DNA of 64,000 bases from Rhodanobacteraceae bacterium ZG21-1 (lineage in GTDB: Bacteria > Pseudomonadota > Gammaproteobacteria > Xanthomonadales > Rhodanobacteraceae), in contig JAJEJU010000022.1 of assembly GCA_021390615.1 (NCBI GenBank), positions 1 through 64,000 on the forward strand. Reading direction: 5' to 3'. The notes beneath the pieces are model-generated. The model was not told the DNA's origin. It ran no database searches and saw nothing but the letters and a program-made list of their open reading frames with translations. Numbering within the stretch: the stretch's first letter is position 1; each line of letters begins with the position of its first letter. This document shows positions 11,474 to 21,775 of the stretch, piece after piece. The translations under genes and the position numbers were made by a program.

Positions 11474-11734
11474 TCAGCCGACCGGCGCGAGGTCGGCGGG
11501 AAACTGCGAGGCGGCCTCCCATTCGTCGTGCGGAAAATAATCCTCGAGCTGCCGCTGGTACCACGCGCGATTCAAGTGCGCATAGACGTGGCCGAGATCG
11601 ATGCGGCATTCCACCTCGCCGTAATCCGCTGCGTGCTGTAGATCCTCGAGCAGCTTGCCGAGATGCTCGTGCGCATCGCTCAGCTCATCGAGCATGGCAT
11701 ACCAGCCCAACGGGTGTTTCTCGCGTTCGATCAT
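11474..11734 (-). CDS. Conserved small protein of unknown function
   Basis: An 86-residue acidic protein between the MoxR ATPase (10 bases upstream) and the VWA protein. It is predicted to be mostly helical and rich in His, Glu, Trp and Tyr (for example HLNRAWYQRQLEDYFPHDEW). There is no signal peptide and no known motif. Its tight placement inside the operon, with codon use like its neighbours, argues that it is real and functionally tied to the MoxR/VWA machine. I do not recognise a family. Confidence 0.75.
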   Translation of the reverse strand: MIEREKHPLGWYAMLDELSDAHEHLGKLLEDLQHAADYGEVECRIDLGHVYAHLNRAWYQRQLEDYFPHDEWEAASQFPADLAPVG

Positions 11735-11744
11735 GCCGGTGTTC

Positions 11745-12590
11745 TCAACGCACCTGACGGCGATGCATGAAGGCCAGCCGCTCCAGCAGCTGCACGTCCT
11801 GCTCGTTCTTCAGCAGCGCGCCGTACAGCGGCGGGATCGCCTTGGCCGGATCGCGCTCGCGCAAGGCGGCCGCCGGCAGGCGGTCGGCCAGCAGCAGCTT
11901 CAGCCAGTCGATCAGCTCGGAGGTGGAGGGCTTCTTCTTGATGCCCGGCACCTCGCGCAGCTGGAAGAACACCGCCAGCGCCTCGTCGACCAGGCTGCGT
12001 TCGATCTCAGGGAAGTGCACCGCGACGATCTTGCGCAGCGTCTCCGCATCCGGAAAGGTGATGTAGTGGAAGAAGCAGCGGCGCAGGAAGGCGTCCGGCA
12101 ATTCCTTCTCGTTGTTGGAGGTGATCACCACCACTGGGCGCTGGCGCGCGCGGATGGTTTCGTCCGTCTCGTAGACGTAGAACTCCATGCGGTCGAGTTC
12201 CTGCAACAAGTCGTTGGGAAACTCGATGTCGGCCTTGTCGATCTCGTCGATCAGCAGCACGATGCGCTGCTCGGCCTCGAAGGCCTCCCACAGCTTGCCC
12301 TTGCGCAGATAGTTGCGCACCTCGTGCACGCCCTCCACGCCGAGCTGCGAGTCGCGCAGCCGGCTCACCGCGTCGTATTCGTACAGGCCCTGCTGGGCCT
12401 TGGTGGTGGACTTCACGTGCCAGGTGATCAGGCGGGTGTCCAGCGAACGCGCCAGCTCCTCGGCCAGCCGGGTCTTGCCGGTGCCCGGCTCGCCCTTGAC
12501 CAGCAAGGGCCTTTGCAGGGTGACCGCGGCGTTGACGGCAAGGCTGAGGTCGGCGGTGGCGACGTAGGTATCGGTGCCTTGGAAGCTCAT
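11745..12590 (-). CDS. MoxR-family AAA+ ATPase
   Basis: A 281-residue cytoplasmic ATPase. Walker A is GEPGTGKT at about residue 35, Walker B is VLLIDEIDKAD near 116, sensor 1 is VVITSNNEKELPDAFLRRC (with the Arg finger), and the C-terminal lid helix region follows. MoxR proteins act with VWA partners in assembly of metal enzymes or other complexes. ATG 12590 (MSFQGTDTYVA) matches the usual family N terminus; a GTG at 12599 would add three residues. It is the first gene of the operon with the 86-residue protein and the VWA gene. Confidence 0.93.
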   Translation of the reverse strand: MSFQGTDTYVATADLSLAVNAAVTLQRPLLVKGEPGTGKTRLAEELARSLDTRLITWHVKSTTKAQQGLYEYDAVSRLRDSQLGVEGVHEVRNYLRKGKLWEAFEAEQRIVLLIDEIDKADIEFPNDLLQELDRMEFYVYETDETIRARQRPVVVITSNNEKELPDAFLRRCFFHYITFPDAETLRKIVAVHFPEIERSLVDEALAVFFQLREVPGIKKKPSTSELIDWLKLLLADRLPAAALRERDPAKAIPPLYGALLKNEQDVQLLERLAFMHRRQVR

Positions 12591-12760
12591 GGCGGGCACA
12601 TGCGGGAAAGGAGCCGCCAGCCTACCCCGAATGCGCCCCGCGGTTGTAGCGCGACGCCGGCCATGGGGAAAGTTCCCTGCGTGCGCGTCGCCGGCCCTTC
12701 ACCATTCACCCGCCAGCGGCGACAATCGGGGACTCGCTCCGCGGCCGAACGCCTTCCGTC

Positions 12761-13288
12761 ATGTCCTACCCCACGCCCGATTCAGCCCATCCGCCGGTGC
12801 CGGCGCCGCCGCAGCACAGCCTCGGCCTGCGCATCATCGCGATCTACAAGGCGGTGAAGACCGTGGGGTTGATCCTGATCGCGATCTTTGCCTTCCATCT
12901 CAACAAGACGCAGAACTTCGAGCACCTGGTGCGCTGGCTCGAGCACCTCTCGCTGACCGACAGCAACAGCCTGCGCTGGGAGCTGGTCAACGCGCTGGAG
13001 ACGATGGGGCCGAGCAAGTTCGTGGCGATCGGCATCGTGGCCCTGGCCTATGCGGCGATTTTCGCCACCGAGGGCACCGGCCTGTGGCTGCGCAAGCACT
13101 GGGCGGAATGGTTCACGGTGATCGCCACCGGCTCGCTGATCCCGATCGAGCTGTACGAGACCGTGCACAAGTTCAACTGGCTGAAGCTGGGCGCGCTGGT
13201 CGCCAACGTGGCCATCGTGATCTACCTGGTGCGCATCGCCATGCAGCCGCGTCCGCCCAAGGCGGCGGCGCCGGAAAGCGCGGCCTAG
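12761..13288 (+). CDS. DUF2127 family membrane protein
   Basis: A 175-residue protein with four hydrophobic segments (about 25-50, 85-110, 115-140, 145-165). The pattern LRIIAIYKAVKTVGLILIA near the start and FHLNKTQNFEHLVRWL is characteristic of DUF2127. A short Pro-rich cytoplasmic N terminus precedes the first helix. The function of the family is unknown. It is divergent from the MoxR operon. Confidence 0.85.
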   Translation: MSYPTPDSAHPPVPAPPQHSLGLRIIAIYKAVKTVGLILIAIFAFHLNKTQNFEHLVRWLEHLSLTDSNSLRWELVNALETMGPSKFVAIGIVALAYAAIFATEGTGLWLRKHWAEWFTVIATGSLIPIELYETVHKFNWLKLGALVANVAIVIYLVRIAMQPRPPKAAAPESAA

Positions 13289-13456
13289 CCTGTCCCGACA
13301 GAACGGCGGGCGAACGCTACGCCGACCTGGCACCTTCGCTGGCATGCAGCGCACCGGCGTCCCGCCTTCTTCGCCGGCACGCAGTCGACGGCGAGGCCCG
13401 CGCACGGAACGCCGTGCCCAGCCGCAACGTCTAGACAGGAAACCTCGCTGCCGCGC

Positions 13457-13924
13457 TCAGTGCTTGGCCGCGGGCAGACAATCGGCAGACAGCTTCCAGG
13501 TGTGCCCGTCCAGCTTCAGCACCCCGTCCTTGTAGCTGAGTGGATAGCTGTAATCGGGGCTACTCCAGCGCACGCGGCAGGTCCTCACGTCGAGCGCGTA
13601 TAGCCGGCGATTGCTGCCCGAATACGTGGGCACGTACAGCACGCCCTGCCCCGCCAGCAGCGGCCGCTCGATGATCGAAACCTCGTCGTCGGCCGTGCAG
13701 GCCGCGGCGGCGCCCACGGTGATCTTCAGCGGCCCTTGCCAGGCCTGCGCATGCGCCGGGTCGTCGGTCTCGCCGAGATCCAACGTCAGCTCGCCCAGCT
13801 TGCCGGTGGCGGCCTGCACCGCAACCGGTTGCAGGCGGCATTCGCCGGCCTGCGCAGTGGCCCACAGCAATCCCACCATCGCCGCCATAACCCTGGCAGC
13901 CTGCCTAGCGTCGCAACGTTTCAT
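13457..13924 (-). CDS. Secreted protein of unknown function
   Basis: A 155-residue protein with a Sec signal peptide: MKRCDARQAARVMAAMVG followed by a hydrophobic stretch ending at AQAGE. The mature part (130 residues) contains four cysteines, suggesting disulfides in the periplasm, and strand-rich sequence ending in GHTWKLSADCLPAAKH. The start is ATG 13924, supported by GGGAG seven bases upstream; a longer frame upstream lacks a ribosome site. I recognise no family. It stands alone, reading toward the DUF2127 gene end. Confidence 0.75.
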   Translation of the reverse strand: MKRCDARQAARVMAAMVGLLWATAQAGECRLQPVAVQAATGKLGELTLDLGETDDPAHAQAWQGPLKITVGAAAACTADDEVSIIERPLLAGQGVLYVPTYSGSNRRLYALDVRTCRVRWSSPDYSYPLSYKDGVLKLDGHTWKLSADCLPAAKH

Positions 13925-13976
13925 CACTGGCTCCCTCGCCATCCATAGACCGTTCCATGCTACTCCGTCGACGCCG

Positions 13977-14876
13977 CTAGACCTCGTGATGGATCGCCTC
14001 GGCCGGCATGCCAGCACGCCGCGGCGCCAGTTCGACCAGGTACATCGCCGCCAGCACCAGCGCGCCGCCGATCAACATGCGCCAGCCCAGCTGGTCGCTG
14101 CCGAAGGCGACCGCGAAGGCCGCCGCGAATACCGGCTCCAGCGTCATCACGATCGCCGCGCGGGTGGCCGACATGTGCGCCTGCGCCCAGGTCTGCATCA
14201 GCATGGCGCCGGCACCGGCGGCCAGCGCCATGTATAGCGTGGCGATCCACACGGAGCGATCCGGCGGCAGCGTCGGCCCGTGCGGCAGCGTGGCAAGCAG
14301 GCAGACCGCGGCAATCGCCAGCATCTGCACGGTGGAGATCGCGAACGCCTGCCCGGGTCGCGACCACTGGCCGAGGCCGACGATGTGCAGCGCATACAGC
14401 GCGGCGGCGATCAGGGTGAGCCACACGCCGGGGCTGACCTCGAAGCCGTGCAAGGCCAGCAGGCCCAGCCCGCCCAGCGCCAGCAGCACGGCGATCCAGG
14501 TGACCGGCGGCAGGCGCTGGCGCAGCAGCAGGGTCGCCAGCAGCGGGGTGAACACCACATACATGCCGGTGACGAAGCCGCTGACGCTGGCCGACACATA
14601 GACCTGGCCGCTGGTCTGCAGCAACTGGCTGATGCCGTACAGCGCGCCCAGCGCCAGCCCCTGCAGCCACTGCCGGCGCGGCAGCCGCAGCAAGGCGCGA
14701 TGGAACAGCAGCAGCATCGCCAGCGCCGCGACCACGAAGCGCACGGCCAGGAAATCCGCCACCGGCATGCGCCCCACCACGTCCTTGATCAGGAAGAAAG
14801 TGGAACCCCACACCGCGGTGACCGCGGTGAGGCCGGCAGTCGCCAGCATCGAGGTGCGCGCGGCCGACTCGCTCAT
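13977..14876 (-). CDS. EamA/DMT-family transporter
   Basis: A 299-residue membrane protein with ten predicted helices in two EamA repeats (about 10-145 and 150-290). Typical motifs are VWGSTFFLIKDVV in the first helix and LEPVFAAAFA in the second repeat. Family members export amino acids, nucleotides or other metabolites; the substrate is not readable. ATG 14876 overlaps the stop of the upstream glycosyltransferase (ATGA), so the two are translationally coupled. Confidence 0.9.
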   Translation of the reverse strand: MSESAARTSMLATAGLTAVTAVWGSTFFLIKDVVGRMPVADFLAVRFVVAALAMLLLFHRALLRLPRRQWLQGLALGALYGISQLLQTSGQVYVSASVSGFVTGMYVVFTPLLATLLLRQRLPPVTWIAVLLALGGLGLLALHGFEVSPGVWLTLIAAALYALHIVGLGQWSRPGQAFAISTVQMLAIAAVCLLATLPHGPTLPPDRSVWIATLYMALAAGAGAMLMQTWAQAHMSATRAAIVMTLEPVFAAAFAVAFGSDQLGWRMLIGGALVLAAMYLVELAPRRAGMPAEAIHHEV

Positions 14877-15784
14877 GCGGCGTCGCGCCGCGCTGCCGCG
14901 CGATGCCGCGCCAGCCGCCTGAGCTGGCCGGGAATCTGCAGCAGGAAATGACTCCACAAGCCCAGCCAGACCATCGCCGCCAGCAGCGGATTGCGCGCCG
15001 CCGGATCGAACTTGCGGAACCAGCGCCACATGCCGCGGTGCTTGTAGCGGCTCACGAAGATCGGCCGGTGCCGGCTGGAGCCGCCCTTGCCGTGCAGCAT
15101 GTGCACGTCGCCGGCGAGCACCACGCGATGGCCGTCGTCGCGCACGCGGCGGCACAGGTCGAGATCCTCGCAATGCAGGAAATAGCCTTCGTCGAAACCG
15201 CCGAGCCGCGCAAACAGTTCGCGCGGCATCAGCATCGCCGCGCCCGACACCGCCTCGGCCTCGACCGGTTGGTCCGGCATCGCGCCGCCGATGTTGACGC
15301 CCTCGCCGGCGCGCCCGAGCAGGCTGGTCAGCGCACGACGCAGCAGCGGGTCGCGCCGGTAGGAGGCCGGGTCGGGCGTGCCGTCGGCGTCGCACACCAC
15401 CGCGCCGACCAGTCCGTTGAGCGGATGCTCCGCCAGCACCTCGAGCAGGCGGCGCAGTTTCGCCTCGTCCACCAGGCAGTCCGGATTGAGGATCAGCAGC
15501 TGCTCGCCGCGCGCCTGCTTCGCCGCCACGTTCACCGCGGGACCGAAGCCGAGGTTGCTGCGGTTGTAGATCACGCGCAGCCGCGGGTCGCCTTCGAAGG
15601 CGCGCGCGATCGCCTGCGGCACGCCGTCGCCGGAAGCGTTGTCGGCAAGCAGCAGTTCCAGCGGCAGCGTGCAGGCGAGCACGCTGCCCACGCAGTCGCG
15701 CAGCGAGGGGCCGCTGTCTGCGGCGACCACGATCACGCTGACGACCGGCGACTCGTTGAAGAAGGCGGAGTGGGGAATGCTCAC
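14873..15784 (-). CDS. Family 2 glycosyltransferase (rhamnosyltransferase-like)
   Basis: A 303-residue GT-A glycosyltransferase. The N-terminal VSVIVVAADSGPSLRDCVGSV strand-helix, LLADNASGDG, NRSNLGFGPAVNVA, the DPD-like LILNPDCLV motif and the later FLHCEDLDLCRR acceptor/catalytic motif are those of the WbbL-like rhamnosyltransferase group, which build lipopolysaccharide O chains or exopolysaccharide. An amphipathic basic C terminus may associate with the inner face of the membrane. It overlaps the downstream EamA gene. No other polysaccharide genes are in the window, so its acceptor is unknown. Confidence 0.9.
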   Translation of the reverse strand: MSIPHSAFFNESPVVSVIVVAADSGPSLRDCVGSVLACTLPLELLLADNASGDGVPQAIARAFEGDPRLRVIYNRSNLGFGPAVNVAAKQARGEQLLILNPDCLVDEAKLRRLLEVLAEHPLNGLVGAVVCDADGTPDPASYRRDPLLRRALTSLLGRAGEGVNIGGAMPDQPVEAEAVSGAAMLMPRELFARLGGFDEGYFLHCEDLDLCRRVRDDGHRVVLAGDVHMLHGKGGSSRHRPIFVSRYKHRGMWRWFRKFDPAARNPLLAAMVWLGLWSHFLLQIPGQLRRLARHRAAARRDAA

Positions 15785-15832
15785 CTCGCCATTATGCGGG
15801 AGGCTGCGCCCTCGGGCACGACCGGGCGATGC

Positions 15833-16585
15833 TCAGCGCCATCGGCGCTGCCACCCCGCAAGTTCCTGCCAGGATCGCGGCATCGCCTGCGCGTGCCGGC
15901 TCAGCCATGGTTCGCCCGCATGCCAGCCGGCCAGGATCCAGCCGCGCGGTCGGTAGACGCGATCGAGTTCGCGATCCCACAGCGAGGCCACGACGCCCTC
16001 GCGCGTGGCGGCGGCGAACCAGCGCCCGTCGGGACTGAAGCAACAGGCCGCTGCGGCGGCTATCCGCTGCCCGTCGGGAAAACGGTAGCCATCGTCGCCG
16101 CAGTCCACCACGCCGCCGCGCGGGTCGTCGATGCGCGCCGCATCGGCCAGCCAGTCCGGCGGCGCCAGTTCGATCAAGGTGCGCTCCGGCCCGATCGGCG
16201 CCAGCGCCAGCTCCGGCCACTCGGTGCCTTGCGCCGGCTTGCTCGTGACGACGGCCGGCGGACGGTCCCGCCAGGCCCGCCACCAGGCCAGCAGCGAGAA
16301 GCCAGCCAGGGCGCCGAGCAAGGCCGCCACCCAAGCCACCGGATCGCCGCCGAGCGCGCGCTGCACGGCAAACAGCCAGCCGGGCAAGCCCCAGGCCAGC
16401 GCGCCCAAGGCGATCCGGTCGTAACGCCAGGCATGCGTGGCGAGCGCCACACCGCCGGCGAGCAGCAGCCACAGCGCCAGCCCCAGCCACCACGGCAGCC
16501 ACGCCAGCAGGCCCAGCCAGGCGAGCGCCGGCAGCACGAACAAGCCGCGCCTGCGCCACGCCACGCGGGAAGGCATCCGCATCAT
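15833..16585 (-). CDS. Membrane protein of unknown function, paralogue of next gene
   Basis: A 250-residue protein with four hydrophobic segments in its first 110 residues and a soluble C-terminal half. The soluble part contains PPDWLADA, FSPDGRWFAAATREG, LWDRELDRVYRP and GWHAGEPWLSRH, each with a counterpart in the upstream gene at 16600-17754. The two are therefore diverged tandem paralogues, 14 bases apart. The WD/PQQ-like phrase SPDGRWFA hints at beta strands, but no complete propeller is present. Function unknown. Confidence 0.78.
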   Translation of the reverse strand: MMRMPSRVAWRRRGLFVLPALAWLGLLAWLPWWLGLALWLLLAGGVALATHAWRYDRIALGALAWGLPGWLFAVQRALGGDPVAWVAALLGALAGFSLLAWWRAWRDRPPAVVTSKPAQGTEWPELALAPIGPERTLIELAPPDWLADAARIDDPRGGVVDCGDDGYRFPDGQRIAAAAACCFSPDGRWFAAATREGVVASLWDRELDRVYRPRGWILAGWHAGEPWLSRHAQAMPRSWQELAGWQRRWR

Positions 16586-16599
16586 GCGGCGATTATCGA

Positions 16600-17754
16600 T
16601 CAGCCGCCGTCATCGCGCCGCCAACCCTCCGCGACCGACCAGCGCCAGGCCTGCGGCTCGGCCCGCGCGGCGTCGGCAGGCCAGGCGAATACGCGCAGTT
16701 CGCGCCCCGCCGCATCCCAGGGCTGGCCAGACAGGCCATAGCTCAGCAGGCCGCTGTCCAGACCGTCCACGGCCAGCCGGAAATACGGGCGCCGCAAGCG
16801 ATCGAGCGGATCGTCCAGCGGCGCGAAGGATTCGGGCAGATCCAGGTCCAGCGTCGCCACGTGAGGCCCTTCTGGAGCCGGCCAGGCCTGGCGCGCCAGC
16901 GGCAGCGAGGCCACGAAGCGGCGCGGCAGCCACAGATCGCGCAGCGGCAGGTAGTCGTCGCCGGCCTCCGCGTCAGCCACCTGGGCCAGCGGCCGCGGCG
17001 CGGCTCCATCGTTGGCAGCCAACCACGGTCCGTCCTCGGCCCAGCCGCGCAGCTGCCAGGTCGACAATTCATAGAGGCGACGCAGGCGGCGATCGTAGAG
17101 ATAATCGCAGGCCCCTGGCCGTCCGCCCGGCTGCGAAGCCACGAACCAGCGGCCATCGGCACTCAGCGCATAGCGCGCGCCGGCCCAGCCGATCACCACG
17201 GCAAGCTCGGGCAACAGATAGTCGCCGGTGGGTGGCCCGAAACGGATCTCGCCATTGACCAGATAGCGTGGCTGCGCGGCACTCGATCGCTGTTCGGAAG
17301 CATCGAGCCAGCTCGGCGGTTCCAGCGCGATGGGCGATGGCGGCGGCGACGCGGACCTGGTCGGCCGCTGGCTCGCGTGAGCCGCAGGCGTCGCGCCCGC
17401 ACCGGCGCTGGTTGGCGCGTCGCGCCCGCGCGGCAGACCGCAACGCCGCTCCAGCGCCGCCTTCAGCAGGAAGAGTACGAACACCGCGCCCACCGCGGCG
17501 ATCCACGCCAGCATGCCGTCGCCCAGGGCGCGAGCCAGCGCGATCGCCAGGCCGGCCAGGCCCAGCAGTGCGTAGAACACCGGCCACTGTTCGAAGCGGC
17601 GTGCGCTGACCCGGGGCCAGACCAGCGCCAACACTTCGGTGGCGAGCAGCAGCAAGCCCGCGCACCACCACGGCAGCACACCCAGCAGGGCGATCCACGC
17701 CAGTGCGAGGGCGAGATGAAACACCGCCGCGACGAGGGTGAGGAGCGCGCGCAT
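16600..17754 (-). CDS. Membrane protein of unknown function, longer paralogue
   Basis: A 384-residue protein: four hydrophobic segments to about residue 105, a Pro/Ala/Ser-rich linker to 145, then a soluble domain with PPSWLDAS, LSADGRWFVASQPGG, LYDRRLRRLYEL and GWAEDGPWLAAN, matching the neighbouring 250-residue protein in order and spacing. It has an extra C-terminal section of about 100 residues (LDLDLPESFAPLDDPLDRL...). No family is recognised. It starts 40 bases downstream of the purL stop and is read in the same direction as purL. Confidence 0.8.
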   Translation of the reverse strand: MRALLTLVAAVFHLALALAWIALLGVLPWWCAGLLLLATEVLALVWPRVSARRFEQWPVFYALLGLAGLAIALARALGDGMLAWIAAVGAVFVLFLLKAALERRCGLPRGRDAPTSAGAGATPAAHASQRPTRSASPPPSPIALEPPSWLDASEQRSSAAQPRYLVNGEIRFGPPTGDYLLPELAVVIGWAGARYALSADGRWFVASQPGGRPGACDYLYDRRLRRLYELSTWQLRGWAEDGPWLAANDGAAPRPLAQVADAEAGDDYLPLRDLWLPRRFVASLPLARQAWPAPEGPHVATLDLDLPESFAPLDDPLDRLRRPYFRLAVDGLDSGLLSYGLSGQPWDAAGRELRVFAWPADAARAEPQAWRWSVAEGWRRDDGG

Positions 17755-17794
17755 GCTGCTCAGCGCCCTGTCGGTGCGTCGCCGCAGGCTGGAC

Positions 17795-20700
17795 TCAGCC
17801 GCACCACACCCGCGCGTTGCGGAACATGCGCATCCACGGCGAATCCTCGCCCCATTTCTCCGGATGCCAGCTCATCTGCACGCTGCGGAACACCCGCTCC
17901 GGATGCGGCATCAGGATGGTCACCCGGCCGTCGGCGGCGGTGAAGCCGGCCAGGCCGCCCGGCGAGCCGTTGGGGTTCAGCGGATAGTGCTCGGTGGGCT
18001 TGCCGCGGTTGTCGACGAAGCGCACCGCACCGCCGGACTTGGCCGGGCTGCAGCTCTGCGGGAAGCTGACCCGCCCTTCGCCGTGCGCCACCGCGACCGG
18101 GATGCGCGCGCCGGCCATGCCCTTGAAGAACAGGCTGGGCGAGTCGAGCACTTCCAGCATGGCCAGGCGCGCCTCGTACTGCTCGGAGGCGTTGCGCAGG
18201 AACTTCGGCCAGTGCTGCGCGCCGGGGATGATGTCCTTCAGCTGCGAGAGCATCTGGCAGCCGTTGCAGACGCCCAGCGCGAATTTCTTGGGGTCGGCGA
18301 AGAAGGCGCCGAATTCGGCGCGCAGGAAATCGTTGTACAGGATCGAGGTGGCCCAGCCGCGCCCCGCGCCGAGCACGTCGCCGTAGGAGAAGCCGCCGCA
18401 GGCGGCCAGGCCGCGGAAGTCGGCCAGCTTCACCCGGCCGCTGGCGAGGTCGGACATGTGCACGTCCACCGCCTCGAAGCCGGCGCGGCTGAACGCCGCC
18501 GCCATCTCGACCTGGCCGTTGACGCCCTGCTCGCGCAGGATCGCCACGCGCGGCTTGCTGCCGGCGACGATGGCGGCGTGGATGAACGGCGCGGCGATGT
18601 CCTCGGCCGGGTCGAAGCCCAGCTTGGGCGTGAGGCCCGGATCGGCGTCGTCCAGTCGCCATTCGCGCTCGGCATCGGCGCTGAGCGGGTTGTCGCGCAG
18701 CTGCTGCATGGCGTGGCTGGTCTCGTTCCAGGCCTCGAACAAGGTGGTCCAGTTCCACTTGAACGGGGTCTCGTCGCCGAGGTGCAGCTTGATGCCCAGC
18801 TTGTCCTTGGGCCGCCCGATGCGATGGCCGATGCCGGCCAGGCCGTGCTTGATCAGCAGCGCCTCGAAAGCCTCGCGATTGGCCACCGCCACCTGCACCA
18901 CCGCGCCCAGTTCCTCGTTGAACAGCGCCCGCAAGGTCGCCTCGGCCCAGCCGTCCAGGCGAATCTCCAGGCCGCAATGGCCGGCGAAGGCCATCTCCAG
19001 CAAGGTCACCAGCACGCCGCCGTCGGAGCGGTCGTGATAGGCCAGCAGCAGGCCGGCGCGGCCGGCTTCCTGCACCAGCTCGAACAGCGCGCGCAGGCGC
19101 TTGGGGTCGTCCAGGTCGGGCGGCACGCCGCCGTTGCGGTTGAACACCTGGGTCAGCGCGGAACCGCCGAGGCGGTCGCGGCCGGCGCCGAGGTCAAGCA
19201 GCCACAGATCGGAATCGCCGCGGTCCAGCCGCAGCTGCGGAGTCAGCGAGCGGCGCACGTCGGCGACGCGGGCGAAGCCGGTGATCACCAGCGACACCGG
19301 CGCCACGGTGCGCTGGATGACGCCACCGTCCTGCCACACGGTCTGCATGGACAGCGAGTCCTTGCCCACCGGAATCGAGATGTCCAGCGCCGGGCACAGC
19401 TCCATGCCCACCGCCTTCACAGCGTCGAACAGCGCGGCGTCCTCGCCGGGATGGTTCACCGCAGCCATCCAGTTGGCCGACAGGCGGATCTCGCCCAGCG
19501 ATTCGATCGGCGCGGCGGCCAGGTTGGTGATCGCCTCGCCCACCGCCAGTCGCGCCGCGTGCGCGCTGTTGAGCAAGGCCACCGGCGCGCGCTCGGCCAT
19601 CGCCATCGCCTCGCCGGCATAGCCGTCGAAGTCGGCCAGGGTCACCGCGCAATCGGCCACCGGCACCTGCCACGGGCCGACCATCGGGTCGCGATGATTC
19701 AGGCCGCCGACGGTACGGTCGCCGATGGTGATCAGGAAGTTCTTGCTGCCCACGGTGGGCAGCCGCAGCACGCGCAGCAGGGCCTGGTCCATGCCGATGC
19801 CGGTGAGGTCGGGCACCAGGTCCACGCGCGGCTTGATGTGCTTGGCGTTGCGATGCATGCGCGGCGGCTTGCCGAACAGCACGTCCATCGGCAGGTCGAT
19901 CACGGCCAAGTCGCGGCGCGGATCGGTGACGCGCAGGCGGCGCTCGGCGATGGCCGCGCCGACCACCGCGTACGGGCAGCGCTCGCGCGCGCAGTAGGCC
20001 TCGAAGCCGGCCAGGTGCTCGGGCGCGATGCCCAGCACGTAGCGCTCCTGCGATTCGTTGCTCCACACCTGCATCGGCGACAGCGAGGGATCGTCGCAGG
20101 GAATCTTCGACAGATCGATCTCGCCGCCCACGCCGGCGTCGTTGAGCAGTTCGGGAATCGCGTTGGACAGGCCGCCGGCGCCGACGTCGTGGATGCTGAC
20201 GATGGGGTTGTGCTCGCCCTGCGCCCAGCAGGCGTCGATCACCTGCTGGCAGCGACGCTCCATCTCGGCGTTGTCGCGCTGCACCGAGGCGAAATCCAGC
20301 TCGGCGCTGGAGGCGCCCGAGGCCACCGACGAGGCGGCGCCGCCGCCCAGCCCGATCAGCATCGCCGGACCGCCCAGCACGATCACCGCATGGCCGGGCT
20401 GCAGCGCGCGCTTCTGCACGTGCTCGCTGCGGATGTTGGCCAGGCCGCCGGCGATCATGATCGGCTTGTCGTAGCCGCGGCGCACCCCGGCCTCGCCGGT
20501 CTCGTGTTCGTAGGTGCGGAAGTAGCCGCCCAGACACGGCCGGCCGAATTCGTTGTTGAAGGCGGCGGCGCCGAGCGGGCCGTCGCGCATGATCTCGAAG
20601 GCGCTGGCCATGCGCGGCGGCAGCGGCCGCTCCAGCTCCCACGGCTGCGGGTGGCCGGGAATGCGCAGGTCGGACACCGAGAAGCCGGTGAGCCCGGCCT

Positions 20701-21670
20701 TGGGCTTGGCGCCGCGGCCGGTGGCGCCCTCGTCGCGGATCTCGCCGCCGGCGCCGGTGGCCGCGCCCGGCCACGGCGCGATCGCGGTGGGGTGATTGTG
20801 CGTCTCCACCTTGATCGCGTAGTCGATGCGCTCCTTGTGTGCGCGCCACACGCCGTCCTTCGGGTCGGCGAAGAAGCGCTTGCCCTCGCTGCCCTCGATC
20901 ACCGCGGCGTTGTCGCTGTAGGCCGACAAGGTATGCGCGGGCGATTGCTGGTGGGTGTGCCGGATCATGCCGAACAGGGTCTGTTCCTGCGCCTGGCCGT
21001 CCAGCGTCCAACTGGCGTTGAACACCTTATGCCGGCAGTGCTCGGAATTGGCCTGGGCGAACATGAACAGTTCGGCGTCGGTCGGCGCGCGGCCCAGCTC
21101 GGCGTAGCGCTCGGCCAGGTAGTCGATCTCGTCCTCGGCCAGGGCCAGGCCCAGCTGCCGGTTGGCCTCAGCCAGCGCGGCGCGCGGATCGTCGCCGAGC
21201 GCGATGTGCACCAGCGGGCCGGGCTGGCCGGCCAGGAACAGGCCCTGCGCTTCGTCGAGGCGGCTCAGCACGGACTGCGTCATCGCATCGTGCAGCACCG
21301 CCATCAGCTCGACGTGCGCGGCGTCCTCGGCCGCAGGCATGCCGGCGACCTGCCAGGCGATGCCGCGCTCGACCCGGCGCAGCGCGAAGCCGGCGCCGTG
21401 CAGGATGTCGGTGGCCTTGCTCGACCACGGCGAGATGGTGCCCAGGCGCGGCACCACCCATAGCGTGGCCGGCTCCGGCGCGGCGTCCTTGGCCTCCAAC
21501 ACCTCGAGCAGGCGGCGCCGCGACTCGCCTTCGGGCAAGCCGGCGCCATCGATGAAGTAGACGAACCAGGCCGCCTGCACGCGAGTGCCGCGATGCAGGG
21601 CGTCGAGGCGGGCGTTCAGACGTTCGAGGCGGAACGGCGAAAGGGCGTTCTGCCCGTCGAGTGCGATCAT
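17795..21670 (-). CDS. purL: Phosphoribosylformylglycinamidine synthase (large single-chain PurL)
   Basis: A 1,291-residue cytoplasmic enzyme that converts FGAR, ATP and glutamine to FGAM in purine synthesis. Architecture is that of the large gammaproteobacterial PurL: N-terminal PurS-like domain (1-150), linker with [10 protein letters not shown] near 210, two AIRS-type ATP-binding halves (with [18 protein letters not shown] and HDRSDGG), and a C-terminal class I glutaminase domain from about 1040 with the nucleophile in GVCNGCQML and the PHPERVF His-Glu pair. Length is as expected. Start ATG 21670. Nothing is missing. Confidence 0.98.
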   Translation of the reverse strand: MIALDGQNALSPFRLERLNARLDALHRGTRVQAAWFVYFIDGAGLPEGESRRRLLEVLEAKDAAPEPATLWVVPRLGTISPWSSKATDILHGAGFALRRVERGIAWQVAGMPAAEDAAHVELMAVLHDAMTQSVLSRLDEAQGLFLAGQPGPLVHIALGDDPRAALAEANRQLGLALAEDEIDYLAERYAELGRAPTDAELFMFAQANSEHCRHKVFNASWTLDGQAQEQTLFGMIRHTHQQSPAHTLSAYSDNAAVIEGSEGKRFFADPKDGVWRAHKERIDYAIKVETHNHPTAIAPWPGAATGAGGEIRDEGATGRGAKPKAGLTGFSVSDLRIPGHPQPWELERPLPPRMASAFEIMRDGPLGAAAFNNEFGRPCLGGYFRTYEHETGEAGVRRGYDKPIMIAGGLANIRSEHVQKRALQPGHAVIVLGGPAMLIGLGGGAASSVASGASSAELDFASVQRDNAEMERRCQQVIDACWAQGEHNPIVSIHDVGAGGLSNAIPELLNDAGVGGEIDLSKIPCDDPSLSPMQVWSNESQERYVLGIAPEHLAGFEAYCARERCPYAVVGAAIAERRLRVTDPRRDLAVIDLPMDVLFGKPPRMHRNAKHIKPRVDLVPDLTGIGMDQALLRVLRLPTVGSKNFLITIGDRTVGGLNHRDPMVGPWQVPVADCAVTLADFDGYAGEAMAMAERAPVALLNSAHAARLAVGEAITNLAAAPIESLGEIRLSANWMAAVNHPGEDAALFDAVKAVGMELCPALDISIPVGKDSLSMQTVWQDGGVIQRTVAPVSLVITGFARVADVRRSLTPQLRLDRGDSDLWLLDLGAGRDRLGGSALTQVFNRNGGVPPDLDDPKRLRALFELVQEAGRAGLLLAYHDRSDGGVLVTLLEMAFAGHCGLEIRLDGWAEATLRALFNEELGAVVQVAVANREAFEALLIKHGLAGIGHRIGRPKDKLGIKLHLGDETPFKWNWTTLFEAWNETSHAMQQLRDNPLSADAEREWRLDDADPGLTPKLGFDPAEDIAAPFIHAAIVAGSKPRVAILREQGVNGQVEMAAAFSRAGFEAVDVHMSDLASGRVKLADFRGLAACGGFSYGDVLGAGRGWATSILYNDFLRAEFGAFFADPKKFALGVCNGCQMLSQLKDIIPGAQHWPKFLRNASEQYEARLAMLEVLDSPSLFFKGMAGARIPVAVAHGEGRVSFPQSCSPAKSGGAVRFVDNRGKPTEHYPLNPNGSPGGLAGFTAADGRVTILMPHPERVFRSVQMSWHPEKWGEDSPWMRMFRNARVWCG

Positions 21671-21775
21671 GCGGGGAACGGCGTCTGGAGGTGGAAAGCG
21701 CCTATTCTACCCCCCTCCGCCGTTCCTTGCTGCCATGCGGCAAAAAAGGCCGCGCAAACAAGGCGGTGCGAGGGC

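Noticed and set aside
17738-21463. Very long plus-strand open frame opposite purL
   Set aside because: Same reason: it mirrors purL codons and has no protein-like motifs or ribosome site.
21735-21752. Stem GCGGC/GCCGC around an A run between purL and dsbC as a terminator
   Set aside because: Five-base stem, and it lies upstream of purL and downstream of dsbC with the A run in the loop instead of after the stem.
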